A DNA stretch of 64,000 nt from JARKPK01 sp964631235 (GCA_964631235.1 CAZVZX010000011.1:1-64000), one strand, 5' to 3'. Counted from the first letter of the stretch, positions 1 to 8,131 are shown. The notes: a model not told the origin generated them from the letters alone. A program made the numbers and translations.

Positions 1-92
1 GCACCTGAAAATCGCCGCTTAACCGCTACCGCCACAACCCGTCAGCCGCACCCCTTTGCCTTTGCACATTGCCTGTTTGTGTCGAGTGTTCT

Positions 93-446
93 ATGTGGCT
101 GACAACCCTCATTCTGCTGACGATCTCGAACGTTTTCATGACCTTCGCTTGGTACGGGCATCTGAAGTTCAAGGCCTCGCCGCTGTGGATCGCCATCGTC
201 GTCAGTTGGGCCATCGCCTTCGTCGAATACTGCTTTCAGGTGCCGGCCAATCGGATCGGGCATAACTCGGGGCTCAGCGCCGCCCAACTGAAGATCATGC
301 AGGAAGTCATCACGCTCGTCGTATTCTGCGTGTTTTCGATCACCTACTTGAACGAACCGTTGCGATGGAACTACCTGGTGGGCTTCGGCTGCATCGCGGC
401 CGCCACATTTTTCGTCTTCGCCCCGTGGGCCAACGTGGCCCACTAA
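93..446 (+). CDS. DUF486 family small membrane protein (DMT-like)
   Basis: A 117-residue hydrophobic protein with about four membrane segments, beginning MWLTTLILLTISNVFMTFAW. Its length and the internal pattern GLSAAQLKIMQEVITL followed by YLNEPLRWNY match the DUF486 family, small integral membrane proteins related to the drug/metabolite transporter superfamily. No substrate is established for the family. I chose the ATG at 93 because the open frame upstream starts only at a TTG (69) and would add eight Cys-rich residues outside the family. No strong ribosome-binding site is visible. The next gene lies 61 bp downstream on the same strand. Confidence 0.85.
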   Translation: MWLTTLILLTISNVFMTFAWYGHLKFKASPLWIAIVVSWAIAFVEYCFQVPANRIGHNSGLSAAQLKIMQEVITLVVFCVFSITYLNEPLRWNYLVGFGCIAAATFFVFAPWANVAH

Positions 447-507
447 TGGAAATGTGACCGGCCGCATCGGTTCCGCTCAACGCAGTTCGTTCCGCGAGTC
501 GTCAAGA

Positions 508-1908
508 ATGAAGATTCAATTCCTCGGTGCGATTCGCCAAGTGACCGGATCGCAGTACTATCTCGAAACCGATTCGGCGCGGACCATCGTCGATTGCGGC
601 ATGTTCCAAGAGCGCGACTACCTCGGCCGCAACTGGGTCGAGAGCCCGCTGCCCTTGGCCGAACTCGACGCCGGCTTGCTGACTCACGCGCATTTGGACC
701 ACTGCGGGCTCTTGCCCAAACTGGTTCACGAAGGGCTGCGCTGCGCGGTGCGCACCACCCCCGCCTCGGCCGATCTGGTCGAGATCGTGCTGCGCGATTC
801 GGCCAAGATCCAAGCGGAAGACGCCGCCTTCAAGATCAAACGGCATCAGAAGGAAGGACGTCGCGGGCCGTATCCGCCTCGCCCGCTTTACACCGACAAA
901 GATGTCGATCGCACGATCCCGCTGTTGAAACGCACCCCCTACCGCGAGGCCGTCGAGATCGGCTCGGGATTGCACGCCCGATTCCACGACGCCGGGCATA
1001 TCCTCGGGTCGGCCATGATCGAGATCGAGGCGGCCGCAAACGGCGCTGCCCGAACCGTGATCTTCTCCGGCGACATCGGCCAATGGGATCGCCCGCTGAT
1101 CCGCGATCCGAGCACGTTCCGCCGGGCCGACTACGTGGTGATGGAATCGACCTACGGCGACCGAGTTCACGAAGACCACGGCAGCGTCGAAGATCAATTG
1201 GCCAAAGTCGTCAACAGCACCGTCGAGATGGACGGCAAGCTGATCGTGCCCGTCTTCGCCATCGAACGCGCGCAAGAGCTGATCTACTACTTGGGACGCT
1301 TGATCCGCGAGAAGCGGATTCCGGCCCTGCCGGTGATCCTCGACAGCCCGATGGCCAGCGACGTGATCGAGGTCTTTCGCCGACACCGCGACTGTTTCGA
1401 CGACGAGGCCAACTCGCTGTGGGATTCGGGCCATTCGCCGCTGGGGTTCCCGGGGCTGCGCACGGTGCGCGACGTGGACGAATCGAAAGGCCTTAACGAG
1501 ATGGGCGGTCCGGCGATCATCATGGCCACGAGCGGTATGTGTACGGCCGGACGCATCAAGCACCACCTGGCCCACCGCATCTCGAACCCGCACGATACGA
1601 TCCTCTTTGTGGGCTACCAGGCCCGCGGCACGCTCGGCCGGCAGATTCTCGACGGCCGACCCGAGGTGCGAATCCACGGGCGCAATCGGCTCGTCCGCGC
1701 GCGGGTGCTGCAAATCCACGGTTTCTCGGGCCATGCCGATCGCACCGCCCTGCTCCGCTGGCTTTCCGCCCTGGAAGAACCGCCGCGGCACGTGTTCGTC
1801 TGCCACGGCGACGAACCGCAAGCCCTGTCGTTCGCCGAATACATCCGCACCGAGCTGGGCTGGTCGGCTTCCGTCCCCCGATATATGCAAACCGTAACGC
1901 TCGACTGA
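508..1908 (+). CDS. beta-CASP metallo-beta-lactamase ribonuclease (RNA-specificity domain)
   Basis: A 466-residue zinc-dependent nuclease of the MBL-fold, beta-CASP group (the CPSF73/TTHA0252-like RNA-processing family). The metal motif THAHLDHCG sits at residues 59-67 (His60, His62, Asp64, His65). It is followed by GHILGSA, SGDIG and ESTYGDR, then the beta-CASP region (PVFAIERAQEL, SPMASDV, MATSGMCTAGR). The C-terminal part carries FSGHAD and VCHGDE, the expected distal ligands. The ATG at 508 (MKIQFLGA) was chosen because the 18 residues upstream are outside the fold. The likely role is RNA cleavage or turnover in the cytoplasm. The substrate is not evident from context. Confidence 0.9.
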   Translation: MKIQFLGAIRQVTGSQYYLETDSARTIVDCGMFQERDYLGRNWVESPLPLAELDAGLLTHAHLDHCGLLPKLVHEGLRCAVRTTPASADLVEIVLRDSAKIQAEDAAFKIKRHQKEGRRGPYPPRPLYTDKDVDRTIPLLKRTPYREAVEIGSGLHARFHDAGHILGSAMIEIEAAANGAARTVIFSGDIGQWDRPLIRDPSTFRRADYVVMESTYGDRVHEDHGSVEDQLAKVVNSTVEMDGKLIVPVFAIERAQELIYYLGRLIREKRIPALPVILDSPMASDVIEVFRRHRDCFDDEANSLWDSGHSPLGFPGLRTVRDVDESKGLNEMGGPAIIMATSGMCTAGRIKHHLAHRISNPHDTILFVGYQARGTLGRQILDGRPEVRIHGRNRLVRARVLQIHGFSGHADRTALLRWLSALEEPPRHVFVCHGDEPQALSFAEYIRTELGWSASVPRYMQTVTLD

Positions 1909-1982
1909 CGCACAACGGCCGTTCGAGACGAGGCCGCGAATCGGCAGGCGACCGCTCGGCCCCCCCCGTTCCGTCGAAAGCT

Positions 1983-2073
1983 CGTTGAAAAACACGATAG
2001 CAACGAATTCAGCCCGCGAATTCTCCGAAAAACACGCACGGCCGCGAATCCAATCACGGCTTTTTCAACGGGC
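1983..2073 (+). repeat. family B miniature repeat, copy 1
   Basis: About 91 bp bounded by inverted ends: CGTTGAAAAA on the left and TTTTTCAACGGGC on the right. It shares the block GGCCGCGAATCCAA near its right end with the copy at 30961-31052. It lies in the convergent gap between the beta-CASP gene and smpB, where it could also act as a bidirectional terminator-like stem. Confidence 0.6.
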
Positions 2074-2137
2074 CGCCAAGCGAGTACGTGCCCGTAGAAA
2101 CGCATCGGCGGCGGGGCGATAAAAGACGGGAACCGTG

Positions 2138-2626
2138 CTATCGGCGGCGCATCATCGCCCGTTGAATATCGCGTTGGGCTTCGGCCTTCTTCATAGCCGC
2201 CCGTTTGTCGTGCTGTTGTTTCCCCCGGCACAGGCCCAAAAGCACCTTCACGCGCCCGCGATGAAAATAGAGCCGCAAAGGGATCAGCGTCAGCCCCTTT
2301 TCCGTGGCGCGGAGAGCGAATCGCTTGAACTCGCGGCGGTGGATCAGCAGCTTTCGCGGCCGTTTGGGCTGATGGTTGAAGACGGTGGCCTGCTTGTACT
2401 CGGGAATGTCGCACTGCAACAGCCATAGCTCGCCGTCGCGTACCCGGGCGAACGACTCGTCGAGCGACACATGCCCCTGGCGCAGACTCTTCACCTCGCT
2501 GCCCAACAACACGATGCCGCATTCCAGCGTCTCGAGCACCGCGTAGTTGTGCTGCGCCTTCCGGTTCTGCGCAATGACTCGCTCTTGCGAATCGTCGGTC
2601 TTTTTGGACTTGTTGCTTTTGGCGAT
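2138..2626 (-). CDS. smpB: SsrA-binding protein SmpB, apparent AUC start
   Basis: SmpB binds tmRNA and delivers it to stalled ribosomes for trans-translation. The 162-residue product shows the family blocks AQNRKAQHNYAVLETLECG, GSEVKSLRQGHVSLDESFA and, at the C-terminus, GKQQHDKRAAMKKAEAQRD then IQRAM. The family normally starts MAKSxxKK. Here AKSNKSKK is preceded by ATC (2626-2624), with GAGGAG eight bases upstream, and there is no in-frame ATG, GTG or TTG nearby. The nearest in-frame alternative is TTG at 2782, which would add 52 unrelated residues. I therefore place the start at AUC. A sequencing error (ATG read as ATC) is the other explanation. Identity is secure; only the start is uncertain. 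Confidence 0.93.
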   Translation of the reverse strand: MAKSNKSKKTDDSQERVIAQNRKAQHNYAVLETLECGIVLLGSEVKSLRQGHVSLDESFARVRDGELWLLQCDIPEYKQATVFNHQPKRPRKLLIHRREFKRFALRATEKGLTLIPLRLYFHRGRVKVLLGLCRGKQQHDKRAAMKKAEAQRDIQRAMMRRR

Positions 2627-2941
2627 GGCAGCAACTCCTCTTCCGCCTGATGGCTTCTCGGATGAATTCGTGCAGTGCCTATTTCTCGTTCGGTCCGTCC
2701 GTGCAGATGAATCGGCCGCCCCGTGATCTTGCTGTCTCGTTACGTCGCCGCCCTGGGTTATGGTGCTCCAGGGCGGTGTCAACGATCCCTTCTTCTCGGA
2801 ATCGGCAACGGCGATAATGAATCGTTCGCGACTGCGGCGTTGCCCTTGGCTTTCGAGGGTGTTCGCTCTGCTGGGTGCAATCACGAGGAAGCAGCCCGGG
2901 CGGCCGCAGGCAGCATTATCCCCTTGTAATGAGTTCCGGCG
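2627..2941. other. divergent intergenic region smpB / lipB-like
   Basis: About 315 bp between divergently transcribed genes. On the minus strand it holds a perfect TTGACA (2782-2777), but the best downstream TATAAT-like hexamer, CATAAC, is at a poor 14-bp spacing. The same TTGACA overlaps an in-frame TTG that could be mistaken for an smpB start. I see no gene here. Confidence 0.4.
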
Positions 2942-3721
2942 ATGTCTTCAAGGCCCTACGATCGAGCTGGGCGGAGCGACGGCGGTTGGCCCGACGATTC
3001 GGGCACGCCGGCGCTGCAGGCATTCTTGCTCGATCGGATCGGGTTCGACGTTTGCCTTCAATTGCAGCAGCAGCTTGTGCCGGCGGTGGCTGCCCGCGAC
3101 GACGGGCAAGCGACCGTGCTGCTGGCCGAGCACCCGCCGGTGATTACCGTGGGCCGCGGCGGATCGGCCGGCGAAGTGGTGCTGGGCCATCCGCTTATCC
3201 GGCAAGGGCAGGTGGCCGTGCGCTGGACCAATCGCGGCGGCGGGGCGTGGTTGCACTGCCCGGGCCAGTTGAGCGTCTATTGCCTGACCCCGCTGGGCCA
3301 TCGCCGTTGGACGCCCGGCGCCTATCTGCGGCGGCTGCTGGCGGCCATCGTCGAAACGCTCGACGATTTGAACGTCGCCGCCGACTCTCGCGGGCGGCTC
3401 GACGGCCTTTGGGGCCGCAGCGGACAGTTGGCCGCGGCCGGCTTGGCCTTTCGCCACGGGGTGAGCTACCACGGGCTGTGGCTGAACGTCAATCCGCCGA
3501 TGGGGCTTTTCCGCCTATTGCAGCGAGGCGACGGCGAGCAAGACCGCATCGGCTGCCTGGTGGCCGAGCGTCGCGGGCCGGTGCGGATGCCCACCGTCCG
3601 CGCAACCCTGATCGGCCATCTGGCCGAGGCCCTCGGCTGCGACCGCTATCACCTGCACACCGGACACCCGATGCTTCGCCGCTTGCCTCGCGGACGCCCG
3701 AGTGAAGGAACATCGGGCTGA
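2942..3721 (+). CDS. lipB: LipB-like octanoyl/lipoyl transferase, active-site Lys replaced
   Basis: The family moves octanoate from acyl carrier protein onto lipoyl domains. The 259-residue protein has NRGGGAWLHCPGQL at residues 97-110 (usual form RGGxxTxHGPGQ), followed by GLAFRHGVSYHGLWLNVN, and a cysteine at 205 (RIGCLVAERRG) in the position of the catalytic Cys. The partner lysine, normally K in K-[IV]-[AC]-[AS]-x-G, is glutamine here (Q162 in GQLAAAG), and HGPGQ has become HCPGQ. This suggests a divergent or altered activity. It lies 1.3 kb from lipA, so a role in lipoate metabolism is likely. The ATG at 2942 fits the family length. Confidence 0.8.
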   Translation: MSSRPYDRAGRSDGGWPDDSGTPALQAFLLDRIGFDVCLQLQQQLVPAVAARDDGQATVLLAEHPPVITVGRGGSAGEVVLGHPLIRQGQVAVRWTNRGGGAWLHCPGQLSVYCLTPLGHRRWTPGAYLRRLLAAIVETLDDLNVAADSRGRLDGLWGRSGQLAAAGLAFRHGVSYHGLWLNVNPPMGLFRLLQRGDGEQDRIGCLVAERRGPVRMPTVRATLIGHLAEALGCDRYHLHTGHPMLRRLPRGRPSEGTSG

Positions 3722-3860
3722 ACCCAAGCAATCACCGGCGGAGTCGGCGCAGTCATCGGCGGGCAGCCCGCGCCGAGCAGCTCAAACCAGCCGACCGGCG
3801 CCAATAAGCTTACGCCCATCAGCCTGCGCCGGTCCGATCGAACCCATCCGATCGATGGAA

Positions 3861-4694
3861 TCAGCCCGCGCCGATCAGCTTTCGCAGGTGTTCCAAACTG
3901 CGTTGGGCTTGCTCGACGGTGCCGCACTCGACACTGAATACGATGTCGCGCGGGGCACGGCGGCAGATTTCGACGACGCGAGCCCAATCGATCACCCCGT
4001 CGCCGCAGGCGCAGCCCACCGGGGTGCCGGTCACTTTGCCGCGCTCCGAGTCGGACTGAACGACCGAGATATCCTTGGCGTGCAGGTGGACGAGCCGATC
4101 GACGACCGATTCGAGCCAGGGATAGGGGTCTTCGCCGGCCAAGTACGAGTTGCCGGTGTCGAAGTTGATTCCCAGGGCGGGCGACTCGACGAGGCGGTAA
4201 ATGCGATCGAGTCCGGCGGGCGTTTTGCTGTATTGCTGGTGCGGCTCGAGGCCGACGAGGATGCCGCGCAGCTCGGCCGCCGCGGCCGCCTCGTGCAGCG
4301 TGTAACGCATCAAAAGGTGGTCTTCTTCAACGGTGGTCCAGAGGGGCTTGGGGCCTTCGTCGGTATTGACCACCGGCGCGCCGCACTCGGCCGCAAAGCG
4401 AATGGCGTGCTTGAGGTATTCCACGCTGATTTCCGGCTTGCATAGCGGCGTGTGCGCCGACAGGCCGGAAAGCTTCACGCCCGCACGCTCTGCCGCGCGC
4501 CGCACCCGGTAGGGATCGTCCCACAGAGAAACGCTGTGGAAGTAGCCGGCCTCGCTGAGCAGCTCGCGGCCCCAGTGGACCATCGGCTCGATATACTCGA
4601 AGCCCAGTTGGGCGGCCTTCTCCACGCCCCATTCGAACGACTTGTCGTCGTGCCGGACGAACTCCATGTTCACGCCGATGGCGAGCTTGCCCAT
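3861..4694 (-). CDS. sugar phosphate isomerase/epimerase-like TIM-barrel protein
   Basis: A 277-residue member of the xylose-isomerase-like TIM-barrel (AP endonuclease 2) superfamily. Visible landmarks are the N-terminal strand LAIGVNMEFV, GFEYIEPMVHWG, LSGLSAHTPL, GILVGLEPHQQY, LGINFDTGNSYLAG, VVDRLVHLHAKDI and a final VFSVECGT. The conserved Glu, Asp and His metal-type ligands (EPHQ, FDTGN, HLHAKD) are all present. Members isomerise or epimerise sugars, inosose or hydroxypyruvate; the substrate cannot be read here. The start at 4694 follows GGAAG at good spacing, and an in-frame extension upstream is not family-like. It is divergent from lipA. Confidence 0.85.
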   Translation of the reverse strand: MGKLAIGVNMEFVRHDDKSFEWGVEKAAQLGFEYIEPMVHWGRELLSEAGYFHSVSLWDDPYRVRRAAERAGVKLSGLSAHTPLCKPEISVEYLKHAIRFAAECGAPVVNTDEGPKPLWTTVEEDHLLMRYTLHEAAAAAELRGILVGLEPHQQYSKTPAGLDRIYRLVESPALGINFDTGNSYLAGEDPYPWLESVVDRLVHLHAKDISVVQSDSERGKVTGTPVGCACGDGVIDWARVVEICRRAPRDIVFSVECGTVEQAQRSLEHLRKLIGAG

Positions 4695-5020
4695 ACAGAG
4701 TCTTCCTTTCGCTTCGAGAATGATTTTATGCGCCGACGCCGGTTTGCCCTCGGCCGGCTCGTTCGATACGATAATCAATAACCTGATTGCGCGAACACGG
4801 CAACGCGGATCATCTCGCGACCGCCGCGCCCGGCGGGTCGCGGCCTGCGCGCCGCACATCGGGGCGGGCGGGTTGCCGCGATCGGCCGAGGGGGTTCAGT
4901 CGGCCTCTCAGTTTACGTGGCGTCGAAGCAAGAATGCAATCGGCCGCTTGGTTGCCAAAAACGGGAATGCACCCCTTGACTGCGCCGGCGGTCGCTTCCG
5001 CAGTTGTACGAAAATAGTGA
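4695..5020. other. divergent intergenic region upstream of lipA
   Basis: About 325 bp between the TIM-barrel gene and lipA, which point away from each other. Both promoters should lie here. I see no clear hexamers, repeat copy or RNA structure. Confidence 0.35.
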
Positions 5021-5965
5021 ATGATGTCGGCAGAATCTGAGTGCCATCCGACCGATTCCCCCCCTTCGCCCGAGGTGCGAACCGAAGCCTCGTGCGGCGC
5101 GGCGCTGTGCGGGCCGGGCCTGCCCCGCTGGCTGAAGCGGCGGGTGCCCAAGGGCAACGCGAATCACTACACGGCGCGGCTGTTGGCCGAGTTGAACCTT
5201 GCGACCGTGTGCGACCATGCCCGCTGCCCGAATCGCATGGAGTGCTACGCGCGGCACACGGCCACCTTCCTGCTGCTCGGTTCGGTCTGCACGCGGCAAT
5301 GCCGGTTTTGCGGGGTGAGCAAGGGCCGCCCCGAACCGCCCGCGGCCGACGAGCCGCAACGCGTGGCCGAGGCGGCGCGCCGTCTCGGTTTGCGTCATGT
5401 AGTGCTCACCTGTGTAACGCGCGACGATCTGCCCGACGGGGGCGCCGGCCACTTCGTGCAAACGATTGAAGCAGTGCGTCGGGCAACCTCGGCGATGATC
5501 GAAGTGCTGCCCAGCGATTTCGGCGGCAACCTCGAATCGGTCGATCTGCTCCTTTCGGCCGAGCCGGATGTCTATAACCACAATGCCGAAACCGTGCCGC
5601 GGCTTTTTCCGGTGGTCCGCGGCCCGCAGGCGAACTATCGCCGCACGCTCGAGATGTTCCGCCACATTCGCCGCCGCCGGCCGAAGATGCCGCTGAAAAC
5701 CGGTCTGATGCTCGGCCTCGGCGAAACCGACGACGAACTGCTCGATACACTAGTGGATTTACACCAAGCGGGCTGCCGGTGGCTCACGCTGGGTCAGTAT
5801 CTTCGGCCCAGTGCGGCCCAAACGCCGGTGGCGCGCTATGTGCCGCCGGAGCAGTTCGACCGCTGGAAACGGTGGGCCGAGCAGATCGGCTACACGCAGG
5901 TAGCGGCCGGCCCGTTCGTCCGCTCGAGCTATCATGCCGCCGAGATGCTGGGCGAAGCCGAGTAG
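5021..5965 (+). CDS. lipA: lipoyl synthase (radical SAM)
   Basis: LipA inserts two sulfurs into octanoyl-lysine on lipoyl domains. The protein has 314 residues. The auxiliary cluster motif is C64-x4-C69-x5-C75 (CDHARCPNRMEC), and the radical SAM motif is C90-x3-C94-x2-C97 (CTRQCRFC). Further family blocks are DDLPDGGAGHF, PDVYNHNAETVPRL, LKTGLMLGLGE, LTLGQYLRPS and the C-terminal RSSYHA, which supplies the conserved serine. The start is at a double ATG (5021/5024); the Ser/Glu-rich first 25 residues are not conserved. It acts in the cytoplasm, presumably after the LipB-like protein encoded 1.3 kb upstream. Confidence 0.96.
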   Translation: MMSAESECHPTDSPPSPEVRTEASCGAALCGPGLPRWLKRRVPKGNANHYTARLLAELNLATVCDHARCPNRMECYARHTATFLLLGSVCTRQCRFCGVSKGRPEPPAADEPQRVAEAARRLGLRHVVLTCVTRDDLPDGGAGHFVQTIEAVRRATSAMIEVLPSDFGGNLESVDLLLSAEPDVYNHNAETVPRLFPVVRGPQANYRRTLEMFRHIRRRRPKMPLKTGLMLGLGETDDELLDTLVDLHQAGCRWLTLGQYLRPSAAQTPVARYVPPEQFDRWKRWAEQIGYTQVAAGPFVRSSYHAAEMLGEAE

Positions 5966-6187
5966 CGGCCGCACGCGCGAAGGCTTCGCGATTGTTCTGC
6001 GGCCAGGATCAAGCAAGTGGTTGTGGTCAACCCAGAAACGGGCGACACTCGCAATGGCTTCGCCGTTGAGCTTCGGCGGGAGCGCGCGTTCGCCCGAGCG
6101 TGCTTCGTTCAATCGGTCTTTGCCGAGCCTCGCGACCTGTCCGCGTTGAAGGCTACGGCCGCCGGGCATCATCGCGATTTGCGAAGA

Positions 6188-6451
6188 TCAATCGTCTCCC
6201 AGGCCTTCATCGGGCAATTGCACCTCGGCCACGGCCTGGCCGGGCAGAACCGTATCGCCTTCGGCCGCCAGTTTTCGAATCAATTGGCCTTCCACCGGGC
6301 TGGAAAGATCCCACGTTGCCGGCCCGCAGAGCAGTTCCACCACGGGCATTCCCGCCCGAACGTGCGCCCCGCGACGGACCAACCAGGTGCTCAGCGCGAT
6401 CGGCGCGCCTAAATCCATCTCGGGCACGATAATCGCGTAGGTTCGCGGCAT
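6188..6451 (-). CDS. lipoyl/biotinyl-attachment-like domain protein lacking the acceptor lysine
   Basis: A stand-alone 87-residue flattened beta-barrel domain resembling E2 lipoyl domains: IIVPEMDLGAP, VRRGAHVRAGMPVVEL and SSPVEGQLIRKLAAEGDTV are in the usual order. At the hairpin turn, where E2 domains have DKA, the sequence reads GPATW, so the lipoylatable lysine is replaced by proline. The protein therefore cannot carry lipoate in the normal way. The ATG at 6451 follows GGAAG; the open frame upstream begins only with TTG. It is convergent with lipA and lies upstream-to-downstream with the cupin gene. Confidence 0.75.
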   Translation of the reverse strand: MPRTYAIIVPEMDLGAPIALSTWLVRRGAHVRAGMPVVELLCGPATWDLSSPVEGQLIRKLAAEGDTVLPGQAVAEVQLPDEGLGDD

Positions 6452-6533
6452 CGACGGGTCTTCCGAGCTCAATTCATGCTGTTGAGTCGGGTGGTTTCTT
6501 GAACTGTGTTCGCTGTTGCTCGTCGTCGGGCCG

Positions 6534-6929
6534 CTACGACGAGCAGCACGAACAGTCGGCTGCCGGCGGATCGTCGGGGAAAAACAGATCGTCGTCGTCG
6601 ATGTCGGGAATACCCACGACGAGGACGCGCATCCGCCCCACCGCCCCGTGAACCACCCCGGGGGGAATATGCACCATCGTTCCCGCGCGAATCGGGTGCT
6701 CGACGCCGTCGAGCATTACGCTGCCCTCGCCTTCGAGCACGTAGTAAAGCTCGACGCCGCGGCGGTGGTAGTGCAGCCGAGCACCGTCGATATCGACCAC
6801 ATGGGCCCAAGCAGCCACCTGATCGTCTTCGCGACTGATGAGCCGATACCGCCAGCCGCACGTGCTGCGTTCCTTCGGGGCCTCGGATTCATGACGGATC
6901 AACGTGCGAAGCACGGCACTGGGCTCCAT
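6534..6929 (-). CDS. cupin-domain protein
   Basis: A 131-residue single-domain cupin. Motif 1 is seen as HYHRRGVELYYVLEGEG, with two histidines and a glutamate, and motif 2 as IPPGVVHGAVG, with the distal histidine. The metal site therefore looks complete. The C-terminus is very acidic (DIDDDDLFFPDD) and ends in a Cys/Ser cluster. Small cupins of this type often bind sugars or act as dioxygenases or isomerases, and no specific activity can be assigned. It is on the same strand as the lipoyl-like gene 82 bp downstream and may be co-transcribed with it. Confidence 0.85.
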   Translation of the reverse strand: MEPSAVLRTLIRHESEAPKERSTCGWRYRLISREDDQVAAWAHVVDIDGARLHYHRRGVELYYVLEGEGSVMLDGVEHPIRAGTMVHIPPGVVHGAVGRMRVLVVGIPDIDDDDLFFPDDPPAADCSCCSS

Positions 6930-6934
6930 GGTCC

Positions 6935-7045
6935 AACCTCACAAAAAAACCGCGAACAACCGAACGCGATTCAAAGAGAAACTGCACGCAAAAGAGCCGC
7001 TTCGTCGCGCCAGCGGCCATATTCGCAATTGTGTGGGACTATTTT
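6935..7045 (+). repeat. family A miniature repeat, copy 1
   Basis: About 105 bp. Landmarks shared with the other copies are the left end CTCACAAAAAAACCGCG, the block GATTCAAAGAGAAACTGC, the core GCCGCTTCGTCGCG with a partner GCGGCC, and the right end CGCAATTGTGTGGGACT followed by T-rich sequence. It lies just upstream of the cupin start, oriented opposite to it. Confidence 0.75.
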
Positions 7046-7092
7046 GGATCTTGTTGCCTTCTTACACACTTGCGGTTTTGCAAATTTGATTT

Positions 7093-7260
7093 GCTTCGTT
7101 TCGCGTTTTCGCGTTTTCGCGATTCCCCACGTTTTCTTTGTTTTTCGCTTCGCGTTTTCGCGATCTCGGATTCTTTCGTTTCGCATCTTCGCGTTTTCGC
7201 GATCCCAAATGCCTTCGTTTCTTTCGCTCCCTCTTTCGCTTCTTCTTTCGCGATTCCGTA
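7093..7260. repeat. degenerate TTCGCG-rich tandem tract
   Basis: About 165 bp of irregular tandem copies of TTTCGCGTTTTCGCGAT-like units, strongly pyrimidine-rich on the plus strand, beginning right after the cdsA stop codon. Unit spacing is irregular, so this is a degenerate satellite and not a CRISPR array. Individual units resemble the CGCGAAAA end of family A repeats, whose copy 1 ends 50 bp away. Confidence 0.6.
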
Positions 7261-7261
7261 T

Positions 7262-8131
7262 TTAACCGCCGAGGGCAAGTCGCCAGCAGAGCCAAGCGAC
7301 AGGAGCGGCAAGCAGCAGCGAGTCGATGATGTCGAGCACGCCGCCGAAGCCGGGCAGCCAGCGGCTGGAGTCTTTCAGGCCGGCATCGCGTTTGAGCAGC
7401 GACTCGGCCAAGTCGCCCAACATGCCCGAGGCGCCCAGCAGCAGTCCCACCAGCAGCGCATTGCCGATCGGCGCCGGCGTAACACCCCACGAATCAACGG
7501 CAGCAGGCAGCGCGGTCAAACAAAGATACGCGCCGCCGGCCGCGAAGGCCAGATGTCCGACGGCCCCTTCGACCGTTTTGCCGGGACTGATCTTCGGCAC
7601 GAGTTTCCGCCGGCCGACGATTCGCCCCACGGTATAAGCCCCCACGTCGCCCAACTTGACCACTGCCAACATCGACAGCACCGCCGACATTCCGAATTGC
7701 ATGCGCAAGTGAACCAACAGTGCGGCGGGCAGGCCGAGGTAAACGATGCCCAACGCGGTGGATGCCAGACGTCGGGCCGATTGCCCGGGCTGCCGGTAGC
7801 GGACCATTTCGGCAATCATCGCCGCTGCAACCAATAGGCCGATAACGGCCAACGTCAGCATGGCCGGATCTGCCTGGGCAAGCGCCGGGCACAGCCATGC
7901 CGACCAAGCCACGGCGGCAACCGCCACCGGTCCAGCGATTAAGCACACGCGGTCGCCCGGTGCGCCGGCGGCGGTCAACAGCCGATCGAGTTCGTCGCCC
8001 CCGGCGGCCAAAAAGAGAAGCAGCACAGGCATCAGCCAGATGCCCGGCATCGTCGCATGCGCATCGAGCCACGCCAAGCCGATCAGCCCGACCGCCAGCG
8101 CGATTCCGAGGATCAACCGCCAGATCAACAT
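7262..8131 (-). CDS. cdsA: phosphatidate cytidylyltransferase (CDP-diglyceride synthase)
   Basis: CdsA makes CDP-diacylglycerol from phosphatidic acid and CTP at the inner membrane, the branch point of phospholipid synthesis. The 289-residue product has about seven to eight hydrophobic segments and the C-terminal signature KLGDVGAYTVGRIVGRRK, SPGKTVEG, then SLLKRDAGLKDSSRWLPG followed by FGGVLDIIDS. In the classical signature the last part reads HGGxxDRxD, so His is replaced by Phe and Arg by Ile here. The catalytic aspartates remain. Start: the ATG at 8131 follows GAGGTG, which is preferred over GTG at 8137. Confidence 0.9.
   Translation of the reverse strand: MLIWRLILGIALAVGLIGLAWLDAHATMPGIWLMPVLLLFLAAGGDELDRLLTAAGAPGDRVCLIAGPVAVAAVAWSAWLCPALAQADPAMLTLAVIGLLVAAAMIAEMVRYRQPGQSARRLASTALGIVYLGLPAALLVHLRMQFGMSAVLSMLAVVKLGDVGAYTVGRIVGRRKLVPKISPGKTVEGAVGHLAFAAGGAYLCLTALPAAVDSWGVTPAPIGNALLVGLLLGASGMLGDLAESLLKRDAGLKDSSRWLPGFGGVLDIIDSLLLAAPVAWLCWRLALGG

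Larger units (their letters stand above)
6930..7261. other. intergenic region filled by repeats (cupin / cdsA)
   Basis: About 330 bp between two minus-strand genes. It is almost entirely occupied by a family A repeat copy (about 6935-7045) and a T-rich TTCGCG tract (7093-7260), which are described separately. There is no gene here. Confidence 0.7.

Noticed and set aside
1..22. Possible C-terminus of an upstream gene (HLKIAA and stop at 20-22)
   Set aside because: Only seven codons are visible, too few to support a call.
7093..7260. CRISPR-like array
   Set aside because: Units are too short and irregular, there are no distinct spacers and no cas genes nearby.
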